From Streptomyces angustmyceticus (lineage in GTDB: Bacteria; Actinomycetota; Actinomycetes; Streptomycetales; Streptomycetaceae), in contig NZ_CP082945.1 in assembly GCF_019933235.1 (NCBI RefSeq), forward strand, positions 5,245,501 to 5,309,500: a stretch of 64,000 bases of DNA, written 5' to 3'. How positions within the stretch are numbered: the stretch's first letter is position 1; every line of letters begins with the position of its first letter. Made by a program: the position numbers and the translations under genes. The notes beneath the pieces were generated by a model. That model was not told where the DNA came from. It searched no databases and worked only from the letters and a program-made list of their open reading frames with translations. Positions 24,101 through 31,338 of the stretch are shown here, piece after piece.

Positions 24101-25137
24101 AGTTCCTGATCTCCGTCTACTTCCCGTTCGTCCAGCTGCTGTCGTCGGTGGCCGCGGCGCTGGTGCTGATCGTCGGCGCCGACCGGGTCGGTTCGCACAC
24201 CCTCACCGCCGGCGCGCTGGTCGCCTACCTGCTCTACATCGACCTGTTCTTCGCCCCCGTCCAGCAGCTCTCCCAGGTCTTCGACGGCTACCAGCAGGCG
24301 TCCGTCTCCCTCGGCCGCATCCAGGAGCTGCTGCGCGAGCCGACCACCACCCCGGAGGCCGACCGGCCCCGCGAGGTGCCCGCGCTGCGCGGCGACATCA
24401 CCTTCGACGGGGTGCACTTCCACTACGGCGGGGGCGACGAGCCGGCCCTGGCCGACGTCGACCTGACCATCCCGGCCGGCCAGACCGTGGCCTTCGTCGG
24501 CGAGACCGGCGCCGGCAAGTCCACCCTGGTCAAGCTGGTCGCCCGGTTCTACGACCCGTCGGCGGGCGCCGTCCGCGTCGACGGCACCGACCTGCGCGAG
24601 CTGGACCTGACCGCCTACCGCCGCCGCATCGGCGTGGTCCCCCAGGAGTCCTACCTCTTCGCCGGCACCGTCCGCGACGCCATCGCCTACGGCCGCCCGG
24701 ACGCCACCGACGCCGAGGTGGAGGCCGCCGCGCGCGCCGTCGGCGCCCACGCGATGATCGCCACCCTCGACGGCGGCTACCTCCACGAGATCGCCGAGCG
24801 CGGCCGCAACCTCTCGGCCGGCCAGCGCCAGCTGCTGGCGCTCGCCCGCGCCGAACTCGTCGACCCGGACGTGCTGTTGCTCGACGAGGCCACCGCCGCC
24901 CTGGACCTGGCCACCGAAGCGGTCGTCAACCAGGCCACCGACCGCCTCGTCGGACGCCGCACCACCCTCGTCGTCGCCCACCGCCTGACCACCGCGGCCC
25001 GCGCGGACCGCGTGGTGGTGCTCGACCGCGGCCGGATCGCCGAGGACGGCAGCCACGCCCAACTGCTGGCCCGCGACGGCCGCTACGCGGAGCTGTGGCG
25101 CACGTTCACCGGCGAGGAGGAGGAACTCGCGGCCTGA
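21193..25137 (+). CDS. Fused two-unit ABC exporter (TMD-NBD-TMD-NBD)
   Basis: 1314 residues from GTG 21193, with GGGAGG 7 bases upstream; the frame is open further left without a ribosome site. Two complete exporter halves are joined in one chain. NBD1 has Walker A GTSGSGKST (Lys416), LSGGQRQRVALARA and a Walker B ending LDDATSAVD (Asp539 in place of Glu). NBD2 has GETGAGKST (Lys1109), an altered signature LSAGQRQLLALARA and a normal LLLDEATAALD (Glu1232). This is the one-degenerate-site pattern of heterodimeric exporters such as LmrCD or TM287/288, here fused. An acidic linker with Gly/Ala runs lies between the halves. The substrate (drug, lipid or peptide) is unknown. Confidence 0.9.
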   Translation: MAGTESKRVGWARRLVRDCWQYRKDVLLALGSSLAGMAVLALVPLVPKLIIDDVIVRHERALAPWAALLVVAAVAVYVLTYIRRFYGGRLALDAQHDLRTRMFGAISRLDGRRQDELSTGQVVGRATSDLQLIQGLLFMLPMMIGNVLLFVISLVVMAVLSPMLTVIALAVAPALWFIAQRSRARLFPATWYAQGQAAAVAGVVDGAVSGVRVVKGFGQEEQETGKLREVSRRLFAGRLRTVRLNARYTPALQAVPALGQVAMLALGGWMATQGQVTLGTFVAFSTYLAQLVGPVRMLAMMLTVGQQARAGVERVYELIDTEPSITERPDAHELPADAPATVVFDRVTFGYAPLHDGDGAGRGDGPDGDAPATDGPAAAATGDRPGRPLRPVLDDFSLRIEAGETVAVVGTSGSGKSTVSLLLPRFYDVSAGRVLVGGHDVRDLTLPSLRAAIGLVPEASFLFSDSVRDNIAYGNPDATDEQVRAAARAAQADGFISELPQGYDTKVGEQGLTLSGGQRQRVALARAILTDPRLLVLDDATSAVDARVEHEIHEALRGVMAGRTTLLIAHRASTLALADRVAVLDGGRLVDIGTQEELADRCPLYRRLLTDPEELGGVERDPAGELAGLLDGEFAAEVLEEDAAADGDGPGDGADGAAGRSRPGGTVTPELWVRREQEAEAGGAGMAARAAVAAGPGIGAAMAGLPATPELLAQVAALPPATDTPDVDEEQAVRPERSYGLRRLLHGFGGPLAFALALVALDALAGLLLPVLIRQGIDEGVRRGALIGVWTAAGIALVVVLAQWAAQIGGNRMTGRIGERVLYSLRLKIFAQLQRLGLDYYERELTGKIMTRMTTDVDALSTFLQTGLVTALVSMLTFFGILVALLAIDLQLALVVFATLPPLIIGTYFFRKQSVKAYELARERISVVNGDLQESVAGLRIVQAFRREGRGTERFAARSDAYRRARVRGQFLISVYFPFVQLLSSVAAALVLIVGADRVGSHTLTAGALVAYLLYIDLFFAPVQQLSQVFDGYQQASVSLGRIQELLREPTTTPEADRPREVPALRGDITFDGVHFHYGGGDEPALADVDLTIPAGQTVAFVGETGAGKSTLVKLVARFYDPSAGAVRVDGTDLRELDLTAYRRRIGVVPQESYLFAGTVRDAIAYGRPDATDAEVEAAARAVGAHAMIATLDGGYLHEIAERGRNLSAGQRQLLALARAELVDPDVLLLDEATAALDLATEAVVNQATDRLVGRRTTLVVAHRLTTAARADRVVVLDRGRIAEDGSHAQLLARDGRYAELWRTFTGEEEELAA

Positions 25138-25155
25138 GGCACCGGCCCGTGCCGT

Positions 25156-25202
25156 GCGGGGCCCGTCCGGCGGTACCGCAGTGCCGCCGGGCGGCGCCCC
25201 GC
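25156..25202 (+). terminator. Two-tier stem-loop after the ABC exporter
   Basis: Outer arms GCGGGGC (25156-25162) and GCCCCGC (25196-25202) enclose an inner CCGGCGG/CCGCCGG stem. It starts 18 bases after the exporter stop and precedes the S37 protease gene. Confidence 0.5.
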
Positions 25203-25290
25203 CGACCCGCCGAAGCGTGCCGGGGTCTGGTGGCGCCCTCCCCGCGCCGATAGGTTCAGCCCGACCTTTGCTATCCCAAGGGGAGGGTGC

Positions 25291-26709
25291 ATGCGCAAGG
25301 CCACCAGATGGCTGCTGTCGCTCGCGGTGCTCATAGGCACGGCGGGAGCCGGCAGCGCGCCGGCGGGGGCGGCCACCGCCGCCGAGCCGAAGACCGGGGA
25401 CATCAAGGACCGGATCCTGTCGATCCGGGGCATGAGCCTCATCGAGGAGAAGCCGGTCGACGGCTACCGCTTCTTCGTCCTGAACTACACCCAGCCGATC
25501 GACCACCGGCACCCGTCGAAGGGGACCTTCCAGCAGCGGCTGACCCTGCTGCACAAGTCGGTCGACCGCCCGACGGTGTTCTTCACCTCCGGCTACAACG
25601 TCAACACCACGCCGTCCCGCAGCGAACCCACCAAGATCATCGACGGCAACCAGGTGTCCCTGGAGTACCGCTACTTCACCCCGTCGCGGCCCTCGCCCAC
25701 CGACTGGAAGAAGCTGGACATCCGGCAGGCCGCCGACGACCAGCACCGCCTCTTCACCGCGCTGCACCGGATCTACGACAAGAACTGGATCGACACCGGC
25801 GGCAGCAAGGGCGGCATGACGGCGACGTACTACCGCCGCTTCCACCCGCACGACATGAACGGCACCGTCGCCTACGTCGCGCCCAACGACGTGCGCAACG
25901 ACGAGGACTCGGCGTACGACCGGTTCTTCAAGACCGTCGGCACCGCCCAGTGCCGCGCCGACCTCGCCGCCATCGAGCGCGAGGCGCTGGTGCGCCGCAA
26001 GGAGATGGTCGCCCGCTTCCAGGCATGGGCCGACAAGGAGAAGCAGACCTTCAAGACCGTCGGCAGCGCCGACCGGGCCTATGAGGTCATGGTCACGGAC
26101 CTGGTGTTCGGGTTCTGGCAGTACCAGCCGGCCGAGACGGCATGCGCCGAGGTGCCCAAGCCGAGCGTCTCCACCGACGACCTGTGGAAGTGGATGGACA
26201 AGGTCGGCGGCTTCGACAGCTACACCGACCAGGGCATGGAGCCGTACACGCCGTACTACTACCAGGCGGGCACCCAGCTCGGCGAGCCCGGCTACCGCTA
26301 CCCGCAGCTGGCCGGCCTGCTGAAGTACCCCGGGATCAACAACTCCCGGTCGTTCGTGCCGAAGGACATCCCGATGCGCTTCGACAAGCGCGCCATGCCC
26401 GACATCGACCACTGGGTGCGCCACCACGCCCACCGGATGATGTTCGTCAACGGCCAGTGGGACCCGTGGAGTTCGGAGCACTTCGAGGTCGGCAGGGGCG
26501 CCCGGGACTCGTATGTCTTCACCGTGCCCGGCGGCAACCACGGCTCGAACATCGCGAAGCTGCCGGAGGCCGACCGCACCAAGGCCACCGCCGAACTCCT
26601 GGACTGGGCCGGCGTCCAGGCCCCCGGCGGCCGGGCCACGTCGCCGGCGCCGTACGACAAGCAGCTGGACAAGCAGGAGGTCCGGCGGATGCCGATGCTG
26701 AGGCCGTGA
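25291..26709 (+). CDS. Secreted S37 family tripeptidyl aminopeptidase (PS-10 type)
   Basis: 472 residues. It has a Sec signal peptide (MRKATRWLLSLAVLIGTAGAGSA, cut near residue 29). The mature part matches Streptomyces PS-10/prolyl tripeptidyl aminopeptidases. Catalytic residues visible: Ser172 in GGSKGGM, Asp391 in NGQWDPWS and His417 in GGNHGSN, an alpha/beta-hydrolase triad. It releases N-terminal tripeptides outside the cell, feeding peptide uptake or processing secreted zymogens. ATG 25291 follows GGGGAGG at ideal distance. The 3' end runs into an octamer repeat array: the last codons (CTG AGG CCG TGA) are part of its first unit. Confidence 0.92.
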   Translation: MRKATRWLLSLAVLIGTAGAGSAPAGAATAAEPKTGDIKDRILSIRGMSLIEEKPVDGYRFFVLNYTQPIDHRHPSKGTFQQRLTLLHKSVDRPTVFFTSGYNVNTTPSRSEPTKIIDGNQVSLEYRYFTPSRPSPTDWKKLDIRQAADDQHRLFTALHRIYDKNWIDTGGSKGGMTATYYRRFHPHDMNGTVAYVAPNDVRNDEDSAYDRFFKTVGTAQCRADLAAIEREALVRRKEMVARFQAWADKEKQTFKTVGSADRAYEVMVTDLVFGFWQYQPAETACAEVPKPSVSTDDLWKWMDKVGGFDSYTDQGMEPYTPYYYQAGTQLGEPGYRYPQLAGLLKYPGINNSRSFVPKDIPMRFDKRAMPDIDHWVRHHAHRMMFVNGQWDPWSSEHFEVGRGARDSYVFTVPGGNHGSNIAKLPEADRTKATAELLDWAGVQAPGGRATSPAPYDKQLDKQEVRRMPMLRP

Positions 26710-26788
26710 GGCCGTGAGGCCGTGAGGCCGTGAGGCCGTGAGGCCGTGAGGCCGTGAGGCCGTGAAGTGGTGAAGGCGCGAGGCCGTG
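26701..26788. repeat. Octanucleotide tandem array
   Basis: Eight perfect copies of AGGCCGTG (26701-26764) are followed by AAGTGGTG, AAGGCGCG and a final AGGCCGTG, giving 11 eight-base units. The array begins inside the last three codons of the S37 gene. Its first copy provides the TGA. It looks like a minisatellite expanded by slippage. Confidence 0.85.
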
Positions 26789-26838
26789 CGTCGACGCCGG
26801 GCCCAAGTGCCGGGCGGTCGTGGTGCGGTGATGCGGAA

Positions 26839-26872
26839 CGGCGCGCTCCCCGGGGACAGGGGGAGCGCGCCG
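26839..26872. terminator. Bidirectional stem-loop between S37 and GH3 genes
   Basis: CGGCGCGCTCCCC (26839-26851) pairs perfectly with GGGGAGCGCGCCG (26860-26872), loop of 8. It sits between convergent genes, ending 15 bases before the GH3 stop. Confidence 0.7.
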
Positions 26873-26886
26873 GGTCCGTCCGCCGG

Positions 26887-28722
26887 TCAGTACGTCAGGC
26901 CGTGGCCGATCCGGTAGAGCTCCTGTGCCGGGGCGTCGGCGCGCGGTATCGCGACGGGCAGCCGGCCCGCCGGGTCGCGCCGGCCGGCGATCACCCGGGC
27001 CGCCGCCCGCAGCTCGACATCCGTCCACGAGTAGCTCGCCAGGGCCGCCTTGACGCCGTCCAACTGGGCGATGTCGTACGGGTTGCGGACCGCCAGCTGC
27101 ACCACCGGCTTGCCCGTGGCCAGCAGCGCGGCGACCAGCGCCCGCTGCCGCGAGTCCGCGGTCACGTTGTACGTCGCCACCACCGCCGCGTCCCGCTCGC
27201 CGAGCGCCGCCACCGCCTCGTCGATCGCCCGCTGGGACGGCGCCGTGCCCGTGGAGAGCGCGGTGGCCGTGAAGCCCAGTGCGGTGAGGGTCCTCGCCAG
27301 GACGGTGGTGGGCGGTCCGCCGGTCCCGGACGGCGCGGCCGCGTCGACGCCCGCCACCAGCACCCGGCGCTCCCGCCGCCGGGACAGCGGCAGGATCCCG
27401 CCGTCGTTGCGCAGCAGCGTGGTGGTGCGGTCCGCGATCCGGTCCGCGGCGTCGAGGTGACCGCGGACGCCGACGACCCGGTCCACCGCGCGGTGGGTGG
27501 TGTACGGGTCCGTGAACAGCCCGCGTCTCTCCTTGAGCAGCAGGATGCGCATGAGCTTGGCGTCGATCTCCCGCTCGGTCAGCTCGCCGTCCCGCAGCGC
27601 GGTGAGGACCGCGGCGTGCGCCACGGCGAGGTTCGGCGGGTTCAGCAGCTGGTCGACACCGGCCTTGAGGGCGAGCACCGGCACCCGGGCGTCGCCGTAC
27701 TTCTTCCGGACGCCCTCCATGCCGAGGGAGTCGGTCACCACCACGCCGTCGTAGCCGAGGCGTTCGCGCAGGATGCCGGTGAGGATCGGCCGGGAGAGGG
27801 TGGCCGGGTCCTCGCTCGGGTCGAAGGCCGGCACCACGATGTGCGCCGTCATGATCGAATCGATCCCGGCGGCGATCGCGGCCTTGAAGGGCGGCGCGTC
27901 CAGCCGCTCCCACTCCTCGACGCTGTGGTGGATGTACGGCAGCCCGACGTGGCTGTCGGTGTCGGTGTCGCCGTGCCCGGGGAAGTGCTTGGCGCAGGAG
28001 GCGATCCCGGCGCCCTGATAGCCCTTCACCTCGGCGGCGACCATACGGGCCACGGCCTGCGGGTCCGCGCCGAAGGACCGGACGCCGATGACCGGGTTGG
28101 CGGGGTTGACGTTGACATCGGCGTCCGGCGCGTAGTCCTGCCGGATGCCCATCGCGTACAGCTCCTGACCGGCGAGGGCGGCGGCCGTGCGGGCGTCGTC
28201 GCGGGAGCCGCCCGCGCCGAGTGCCATCGCCCCGGGGAAGAGCGTCGCGGGCGCGCCGACCCGGGCCACTATGCCGTGTTCCTGGTCCGTGGAGATCAGC
28301 AGCGGGACGGGGACGCGCTGGGCGGCGGCGGCCTTCTGGATGCCGTTGGACAGGTCGGCGATCTGGTGCGGGTCCTGGGTGTTGTGCGCCCAGCCGAAGT
28401 AGATGATGCCGCCGACGTGGTATTTGGCGATCAGTTCGGCGGCGTTGGCGACGCCGATCTCCTGCTGGTTGGCGGCGGCATCGGCCGGGTCGGGGTCGGT
28501 GGCGGAGTGCCCGTAGATCCGCATGACGAAGAGCTGGCCCGCCTTTTCCTCCGGCGACATACGGGAGATGAGGCGGCGCAGCCGGGCCCGGGTCGCGGCG
28601 GAGGGGGCGGGGGAGCCGGCGGGGGAGGGCTGGGCGCCGACGGCGGGCGCGGCTGCGGTGCCCGCGGCGGCGGCAGCAGCGGCGGCGGCGGTGGTGGTCA
28701 GGAGGGTACGTCGGGAGGGCAT
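26887..28722 (-). CDS. Tat-exported GH3 beta-N-acetylglucosaminidase (NagZ-like)
   Basis: 611 residues. The signal MPSRRTLLTTTAAAAAAAAA has a twin-arginine motif (SRRTLL), so export is probably by Tat. The GH3 TIM barrel carries KHFPGHGDTDTDSH, the His/Asp motif particular to GH3 N-acetylglucosaminidases, and the nucleophile region VVTDSLGME. A second alpha/beta domain follows (to GHGLTY), longer than single-domain NagZ. It should cleave terminal N-acetylglucosamine from muropeptides or chitin oligomers outside the membrane. ATG 28722 has GGAAGGAG upstream; the frame remains open 19 codons further but includes the ribosome site. A good promoter lies at 28779-28807. Confidence 0.9.
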   Translation of the reverse strand: MPSRRTLLTTTAAAAAAAAAGTAAAPAVGAQPSPAGSPAPSAATRARLRRLISRMSPEEKAGQLFVMRIYGHSATDPDPADAAANQQEIGVANAAELIAKYHVGGIIYFGWAHNTQDPHQIADLSNGIQKAAAAQRVPVPLLISTDQEHGIVARVGAPATLFPGAMALGAGGSRDDARTAAALAGQELYAMGIRQDYAPDADVNVNPANPVIGVRSFGADPQAVARMVAAEVKGYQGAGIASCAKHFPGHGDTDTDSHVGLPYIHHSVEEWERLDAPPFKAAIAAGIDSIMTAHIVVPAFDPSEDPATLSRPILTGILRERLGYDGVVVTDSLGMEGVRKKYGDARVPVLALKAGVDQLLNPPNLAVAHAAVLTALRDGELTEREIDAKLMRILLLKERRGLFTDPYTTHRAVDRVVGVRGHLDAADRIADRTTTLLRNDGGILPLSRRRERRVLVAGVDAAAPSGTGGPPTTVLARTLTALGFTATALSTGTAPSQRAIDEAVAALGERDAAVVATYNVTADSRQRALVAALLATGKPVVQLAVRNPYDIAQLDGVKAALASYSWTDVELRAAARVIAGRRDPAGRLPVAIPRADAPAQELYRIGHGLTY

Positions 28723-28778
28723 GTGCGCTCCTTCCGGAGGGCTTCCTCGACTCGGTGAAGGAAACTTCCAAGGAGACA

Positions 28779-28807
28779 CGGATAGCCGGAAAACTATTGT
28801 CGGTCAA
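28779..28807 (-). promoter_or_regulatory. Promoter of the GH3 gene
   Basis: On the minus strand TTGACC (28807-28802) and TATCCG (28784-28779) are separated by 17 bases, a good vegetative (HrdB-type) promoter. Transcription would begin near 28772, giving a leader of about 50 bases. GGAAACTTCC at 28760-28769 just downstream is a near-palindrome that might be an operator. Confidence 0.55.
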
Positions 28808-28884
28808 TGACTCCGTGCGCGGTGGCGCCCAGGTATTGCGCGGCGGGCGGGGATATGTGATGGGGCGTCGGGCGCGCCCCGGGA

Positions 28885-29787
28885 TCAGGAGGCGGCGGCC
28901 CGGCCGAGGAGCTGCTGGAGGTGGGCGCGGCCCGGGGCCAGGAGGGCGGGGAGGTCGGCCGCCTCCGGGTACCAGCGCTTCTCGTACTCCCAGCACAGCC
29001 AGCCCCCCGATCCCTGGTCGTAGGTGCCCTCGGGGGCGGGCACCGGGCCGTGGGCGTCCGCGGGCTCCCGGCCGAGGGTGCCCAGGGCGGCCGCCAGCGG
29101 GAGGGTGCCGGCACCGAGCGGCAGGGGGGTGCGGTCCTCGGCCGAGGCGACGTCCTTGACCTGCACATAGCCCAGATGCGGGGCGAGCGCGGCATGGGTG
29201 TCGACGGGCTCCTCGCCGCCGAGCCAGCTGTGCAGCACGTCCCACAGCGCCCCGACCCGGCGGTGGCCCACCAGGCCGAGCACCCGGGCGGCGGCCGCGC
29301 CGGTGCGGTGCGAGTCATGGGTCTCCAGCAGGACCCGGACGCCCCGTCCGGCCGCCCGCGGCGCCACCGCCGCGAGCCGGCGGGCGGCGTCCGCGTCGGC
29401 CTCCGCCGCCGGGCGCTCCCCGCCGCCGGGGAACACCCGGACGTACGGCGCCCCCAGGTCCGCGGCGAGGTCCACCAGCCCGGCCAGCTCCCGCGCCAGC
29501 TCCTCCTCGCCCGCCGCGTCCCGGGCGGCCGCGACCTGCGTGTATCCGGCGACGGCGAGGATCTCCACCCCGGCGTCCGCGAACTGCCGCCGCACCGCGG
29601 CCCGTTCCCCCGCCCCGAGCAGCGGATGCACGGGCTCCTCCGGATGCGCCCGCAGCTCCACCCCCTGATACCCGGTGTCCGCGGCCAGCCGCAGCACCTC
29701 GGCCACCGGCATCCCCGGCACCCCGAGGGTCGAGAACGCGAAGCGCGTCGCGGGGGACCTGTCGTCCGTGCGGTCCGTGGTGGCCAT
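28885..29787 (-). CDS. Sugar phosphate isomerase/epimerase (AP-endonuclease-2-like TIM barrel)
   Basis: 300 residues with the xylose-isomerase-like TIM-barrel pattern: FAFSTLGVPGMPVAEVLRLAADTGYQGVELR at the start, RVLLETHDSHRTG (metal-ligand Glu), GALWDVLHSWLGGE (Asp/His), LGYVQVKDV (His/Lys position) and LCWEYEKRWYPE (terminal Glu). It would use a divalent metal to isomerise or epimerise a keto sugar or cyclitol, in the cytoplasm. ATG 29787 has GAAGGAG upstream. The substrate is not deducible. No operon partner is adjacent on its strand; the MarR-GNAT gene (also leftward) lies 281 bases upstream. Confidence 0.85.
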   Translation of the reverse strand: MATTDRTDDRSPATRFAFSTLGVPGMPVAEVLRLAADTGYQGVELRAHPEEPVHPLLGAGERAAVRRQFADAGVEILAVAGYTQVAAARDAAGEEELARELAGLVDLAADLGAPYVRVFPGGGERPAAEADADAARRLAAVAPRAAGRGVRVLLETHDSHRTGAAAARVLGLVGHRRVGALWDVLHSWLGGEEPVDTHAALAPHLGYVQVKDVASAEDRTPLPLGAGTLPLAAALGTLGREPADAHGPVPAPEGTYDQGSGGWLCWEYEKRWYPEAADLPALLAPGRAHLQQLLGRAAAS

Positions 29788-29880
29788 GCCTGCGCTCCTT
29801 CGTGTCGCCCGTACGGCTACGTCGTAGCTGTCCTTCCGGTCCTTCCCGGTCTGTTCGTTTTCATCGCCTTCCCGGCCCCA

Positions 29881-30068
29881 CCGTCACCCGGCCCTTCGCG
29901 GCGTCGGCCGACTCCGCACGGCGTCAGCCGCCTCTTCTGCAGCGTCCGCCCTGTCACGGCGTCAGCCTCCGTCGCAGGGGCACCCGCCCCGTCACGGCGC
30001 CGGCCCTCGTCACGGCGTCAGCCGCTTCTCGCAGCGCCACCCGCCCCGTCGCAGCGCCGGCTGCCCCG
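29881..30068. repeat. Degenerate short repeats (TCACGGCGTCAGCC family)
   Basis: TCACGGCGTCAGCC occurs exactly at 29954-29967 and 30010-30023. Variants (CGCACGGCGTCAGCC, CGTCACAGCGTCC, GTCGCAGCGCC) fill the rest of the stretch between the isomerase and MarR-GNAT genes. No gene is seen here. Confidence 0.55.
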
Positions 30069-31109
30069 TCACAGCGTCCGCCGCCAGTCCTGGCCGATCA
30101 GGTCCTGTCCGAAGCTGTGGTGCGGCGACTCGGAGACCAGCTCGAAGCCGGCCCGCTGGTAGAGGGCGCGGGCCGCGCCGAGGACGGAGTTGGTCCACAG
30201 CACCATCTCGCCGTAGCCGGCCTCCCGCGCGAACTCCACGCAGGTGTCGACGAGCCGGCGGCCGGCGCCGTGGCCGCGGGCGGCCGGCTCCACCAGCAGC
30301 AGCCGCAGCCGGGCGACCCCCGGCCTGCCGTCCCGTACGCACATCACCGCGCCCACGCGCTCGCCGCCCAGCTCGGCTATCCAGGTGCGGTCCCAGCGCG
30401 GGTCGAAGTCCTCGGCGTACTCCGCGACGATCCGGGCCACCAGCGCCTCGTAGCTGAGGTCGAAGCCGTACTCGGCGGCGTAGAGGGCGGCGTTGCGCTC
30501 CACCATCCAGCCGAGGTCCCCGGGCCCGGACGTGCGCAGCGAGAGCTCCGGCGCGCGGTCCCCGGGCGGCCGCCTCGCCCCCTCTCCGGGCTGTGGCCCG
30601 TCCTCGCCGAGCAGGACGCGGATGGTGCGCATCGCGTCCACCAGGCGGGCGCGGTCGGCGGCCGGCAGCGGCCGCAGCAGCGACCCCGCGGCGTCCTGGG
30701 AACGCTCCTCCAGCAGCCCGGCCGCCTCCCGGCCGCCCTCGGTCAGGGTGATGCGCTGCCGCCGGGGATCCTGCTCGGACCGGCCGCGGGTGATCAGCTC
30801 GCGGTCCTCGAACCGGCCGAGCAGCCGGCTGAGGTACCCGGCGTCCAGCGACAGCGAGGCGCGCAGGTCGGCGGCGTCCACCCGTGACTGGTGGGCGACC
30901 TCGTAGAGCACCCGGGCCTCGGTGAGGGTGAACGGGGTGTACAGATGCCGCCCGTAGTCGAGGGCACCGATCAGGTTCGTATAGAAGCGGTTGAATCTGC
31001 GCAGCTCACGGACGTCCTCCGGGGCGCCGGGCGGTGCCGCGCGCGGGCCGTCGGGCGGTGTGGCGGATGGCGTGTCGGATGGTGCATCGGATGGCGTCCT
31101 GGCGGTCAT
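30069..31109 (-). CDS. MarR-GNAT fusion: transcriptional regulator with acetyltransferase domain
   Basis: 346 residues. After a Pro/Ala/Ser/Asp-rich N-terminal tail (about 30 residues) comes a MarR winged helix (about 35-175: FTLTEARVLYEVAHQ, LDAGYLSRLLGRFEDRELI, the wing RGRSEQDPRRQRITLTEGG). The C-terminal half is a GNAT domain (about 185-340) with LRLLLVEPAARGHGAGRRLVD as the acetyl-CoA loop. Such fusions are known in actinobacteria; what they acetylate is mostly unknown. ATG 31109 follows GGTGAGGGG. The palindrome TTGACTGAGTCAA at 31126-31138 lies 17 bases upstream and is a likely autoregulatory site. Divergent from the oxidoreductase operon, which it may also control. Confidence 0.88.
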   Translation of the reverse strand: MTARTPSDAPSDTPSATPPDGPRAAPPGAPEDVRELRRFNRFYTNLIGALDYGRHLYTPFTLTEARVLYEVAHQSRVDAADLRASLSLDAGYLSRLLGRFEDRELITRGRSEQDPRRQRITLTEGGREAAGLLEERSQDAAGSLLRPLPAADRARLVDAMRTIRVLLGEDGPQPGEGARRPPGDRAPELSLRTSGPGDLGWMVERNAALYAAEYGFDLSYEALVARIVAEYAEDFDPRWDRTWIAELGGERVGAVMCVRDGRPGVARLRLLLVEPAARGHGAGRRLVDTCVEFAREAGYGEMVLWTNSVLGAARALYQRAGFELVSESPHHSFGQDLIGQDWRRTL

Positions 31110-31125
31110 GGCCGACCCCTCACCT

Positions 31126-31138
31126 TTGACTGAGTCAA
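31126..31138. promoter_or_regulatory. Candidate MarR operator
   Basis: TTGACTGAGTCAA is a perfect 6-1-6 palindrome between the MarR-GNAT gene and the divergent oxidoreductase operon, 17 bases from the MarR start codon and about 200 from the oxidoreductase GTG. MarR-family sites often have TTGAC/GTCAA arms. Confidence 0.6.
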
Positions 31139-31338
31139 GAGTAAGCCCGCCGGCCCGCTCCGCACATCCCTCTTTCGTGCCATCCGCGCCTCCCCCTCCC
31201 GCGCCGGCACCCGTCCCCTTGCCCGCCGCCGCGCCCGCCCCTGTGTTCGTGTCCCGCCACGCGGTCTGGCGCCCGCCGCCCGGAAGGCGCTTACTGGAGC
31301 GGGACTGCCACCTGCTGTGCGCGAGAGGGGCCGGGGCC

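Noticed and set aside
18043..26541. Very long open frame on the minus strand across the GH65, ABC exporter and S37 genes
   Set aside because: It is antisense to three well-supported genes with clear catalytic motifs. The translation is Gly/Arg/Val/Asp-rich with no family resemblance, as expected when GC-rich third positions remove stops.
26767..28758. 663-codon plus-strand open frame opposite the GH3 gene
   Set aside because: No domain recognisable; the GH3 frame has signal peptide, promoter, ribosome site and catalytic motifs.
28760..28769. GGAAACTTCC as a defined operator of the GH3 gene
   Set aside because: Only a near-palindrome (centre mismatched), single copy; mentioned with the promoter but not listed as a site.
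31110..31338. N-terminal extension of the oxidoreductase into the MarR-GNAT upstream region
   Set aside because: The frame is open, but the product there is Pro/Ala-rich and would cross the MarR operator. The Rossmann fold begins just after GTG 31339.
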